DNA from: Desulfobacteraceae bacterium
Lineage (GTDB): Bacteria; Desulfobacterota; Desulfobacteria; Desulfobacterales; Desulfobacteraceae
Length of the DNA stretch: 6,841 nt
Assembly: GCA_011390435.1 (NCBI GenBank)
Contig: JAABSK010000150.1
Coordinates: 1-6,841 of the forward strand
Reading direction: 5' to 3'
Translations under genes and position numbers: made by a program
The notes under the pieces: generated by a model
Seen by the model: the letters and a program-made list of their open reading frames with translations, nothing else
Databases searched by the model: none
What the model was told of the DNA's origin: nothing
Shown here: piece after piece, positions 6,542 through 6,841 of the stretch
Position numbering within the stretch: the stretch's first letter is position 1
How the letters are laid out: each line of letters starts with the position of its first letter

Positions 6542-6841
6542 ATGGAATTATATCAAGGAATTGTCCTTGGCATTTTACAGGGACTGACAGAATTTTTACC
6601 AGTAAGCAGTTCCGGTCATCTGGTGCTTGGGCAGATTTTTTTCGGCATGACCGAGTCTCAGCTTGATTTTGATATCAGCGTCCATGTGGGGACCCTTCTG
6701 GCGGTTCTGGTGGTGTATTTTGCAGATATCCGGTCGATGCTGTCAGCGGTGTTCCGGCTTCCGGCAAAGGTCACCTCCTTTTCCTCTGCCCAAAAGCTGT
6801 TCCGGGAAGAAAAGGAGATCCGGCTGGCAGGCTGTATCCTG
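6542..6841 (+). CDS. uppP: Undecaprenyl-diphosphate phosphatase (UppP/BacA), N-terminal part, cut by window edge
   Basis: The ATG at 6542 opens 100 codons that run to the window end without a stop; the family is about 260-280 residues, so roughly a third is present. UppP is an integral inner-membrane enzyme that removes a phosphate from undecaprenyl diphosphate, recycling the lipid carrier for peptidoglycan and other envelope polymers, and gives bacitracin resistance when raised. The hallmark is QGLTEFLPVSSSGHL at residues 13-27, the BacA active-site motif with Glu17, the Ser triplet and His26. FDISVHVGTLLAVLVVYF (43-60) is the next conserved membrane segment, followed by a cytosolic-type loop rich in charged residues (62-93). 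No strong Shine-Dalgarno site is seen; AGAAAGACAGAAA upstream is only purine-rich. It is divergent from the lipoprotein gene. Confidence 0.93.
   Translation, partial: MELYQGIVLGILQGLTEFLPVSSSGHLVLGQIFFGMTESQLDFDISVHVGTLLAVLVVYFADIRSMLSAVFRLPAKVTSFSSAQKLFREEKEIRLAGCIL

Overview
The window reads as ordinary chromosome from an anaerobic, sulfate-reducer-like Desulfobacterota. A Desulfobacteraceae-type host such as Desulfobacter, Desulfobacula or Desulfotignum is my inference. It rests on four things: LL-diaminopimelate aminotransferase (DapL) used for lysine and peptidoglycan synthesis; two consecutive MoeA paralogues, one fused to a periplasmic-binding-protein-like domain; a lipoprotein combining VWA and OmpA domains; and moderate base composition. 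Five protein genes dominate, with part of a sixth at the right edge. I see no tRNA, rRNA, CRISPR array or insertion sequence.

Left block, + strand, about 1-5080. The 3' part of a divergent HD-GYP-like gene is followed by dapL, moeA and a moeA-PBP fusion, all in one direction. No intrinsic terminator is visible between them. dapL and moeA share a 4-base GTGA overlap. The two other junctions (597-672 and 3126-3154) are short and carry very small ORFs, each beginning in an ATGA overlap with the upstream stop codon. The block looks like a single transcription unit with tight translational coupling. It joins cell-wall/lysine precursor synthesis (DapL) to the last step of molybdenum or tungsten cofactor assembly (two MoeA proteins). 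The two MoeA proteins share a local signature just after the MDG motif, which suggests an old tandem duplication followed by functional divergence.

Middle, about 5081-5150. A strong 16-bp hairpin separates the convergent genes. Its flanking A-run makes it an intrinsic terminator for the minus-strand lipoprotein gene; on the + strand it lacks a T-run.

Right block. A minus-strand gene (5150-6292) encodes an envelope lipoprotein: lipid-modified N terminus, VWA domain, calcium-binding type-3-repeat-like linker and C-terminal OmpA peptidoglycan-binding domain. It is divergent from uppP (undecaprenyl-diphosphate phosphatase), which starts at 6542 and runs off the right edge. The 249-bp divergent intergenic region holds the 5' ends of both genes, one promoter-like candidate, a 13-bp palindrome and a 9-bp direct repeat. 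DapL, the OmpA-type lipoprotein and UppP all concern cell-wall synthesis or anchoring, but the strand arrangement does not put them in one operon.

No clearly new defence or mobile system is visible. The most notable items are the tandem MoeA/MoeA-PBP pair coupled to dapL, the degenerate HD-GYP remnant and the chain of mini-ORFs at the junctions.
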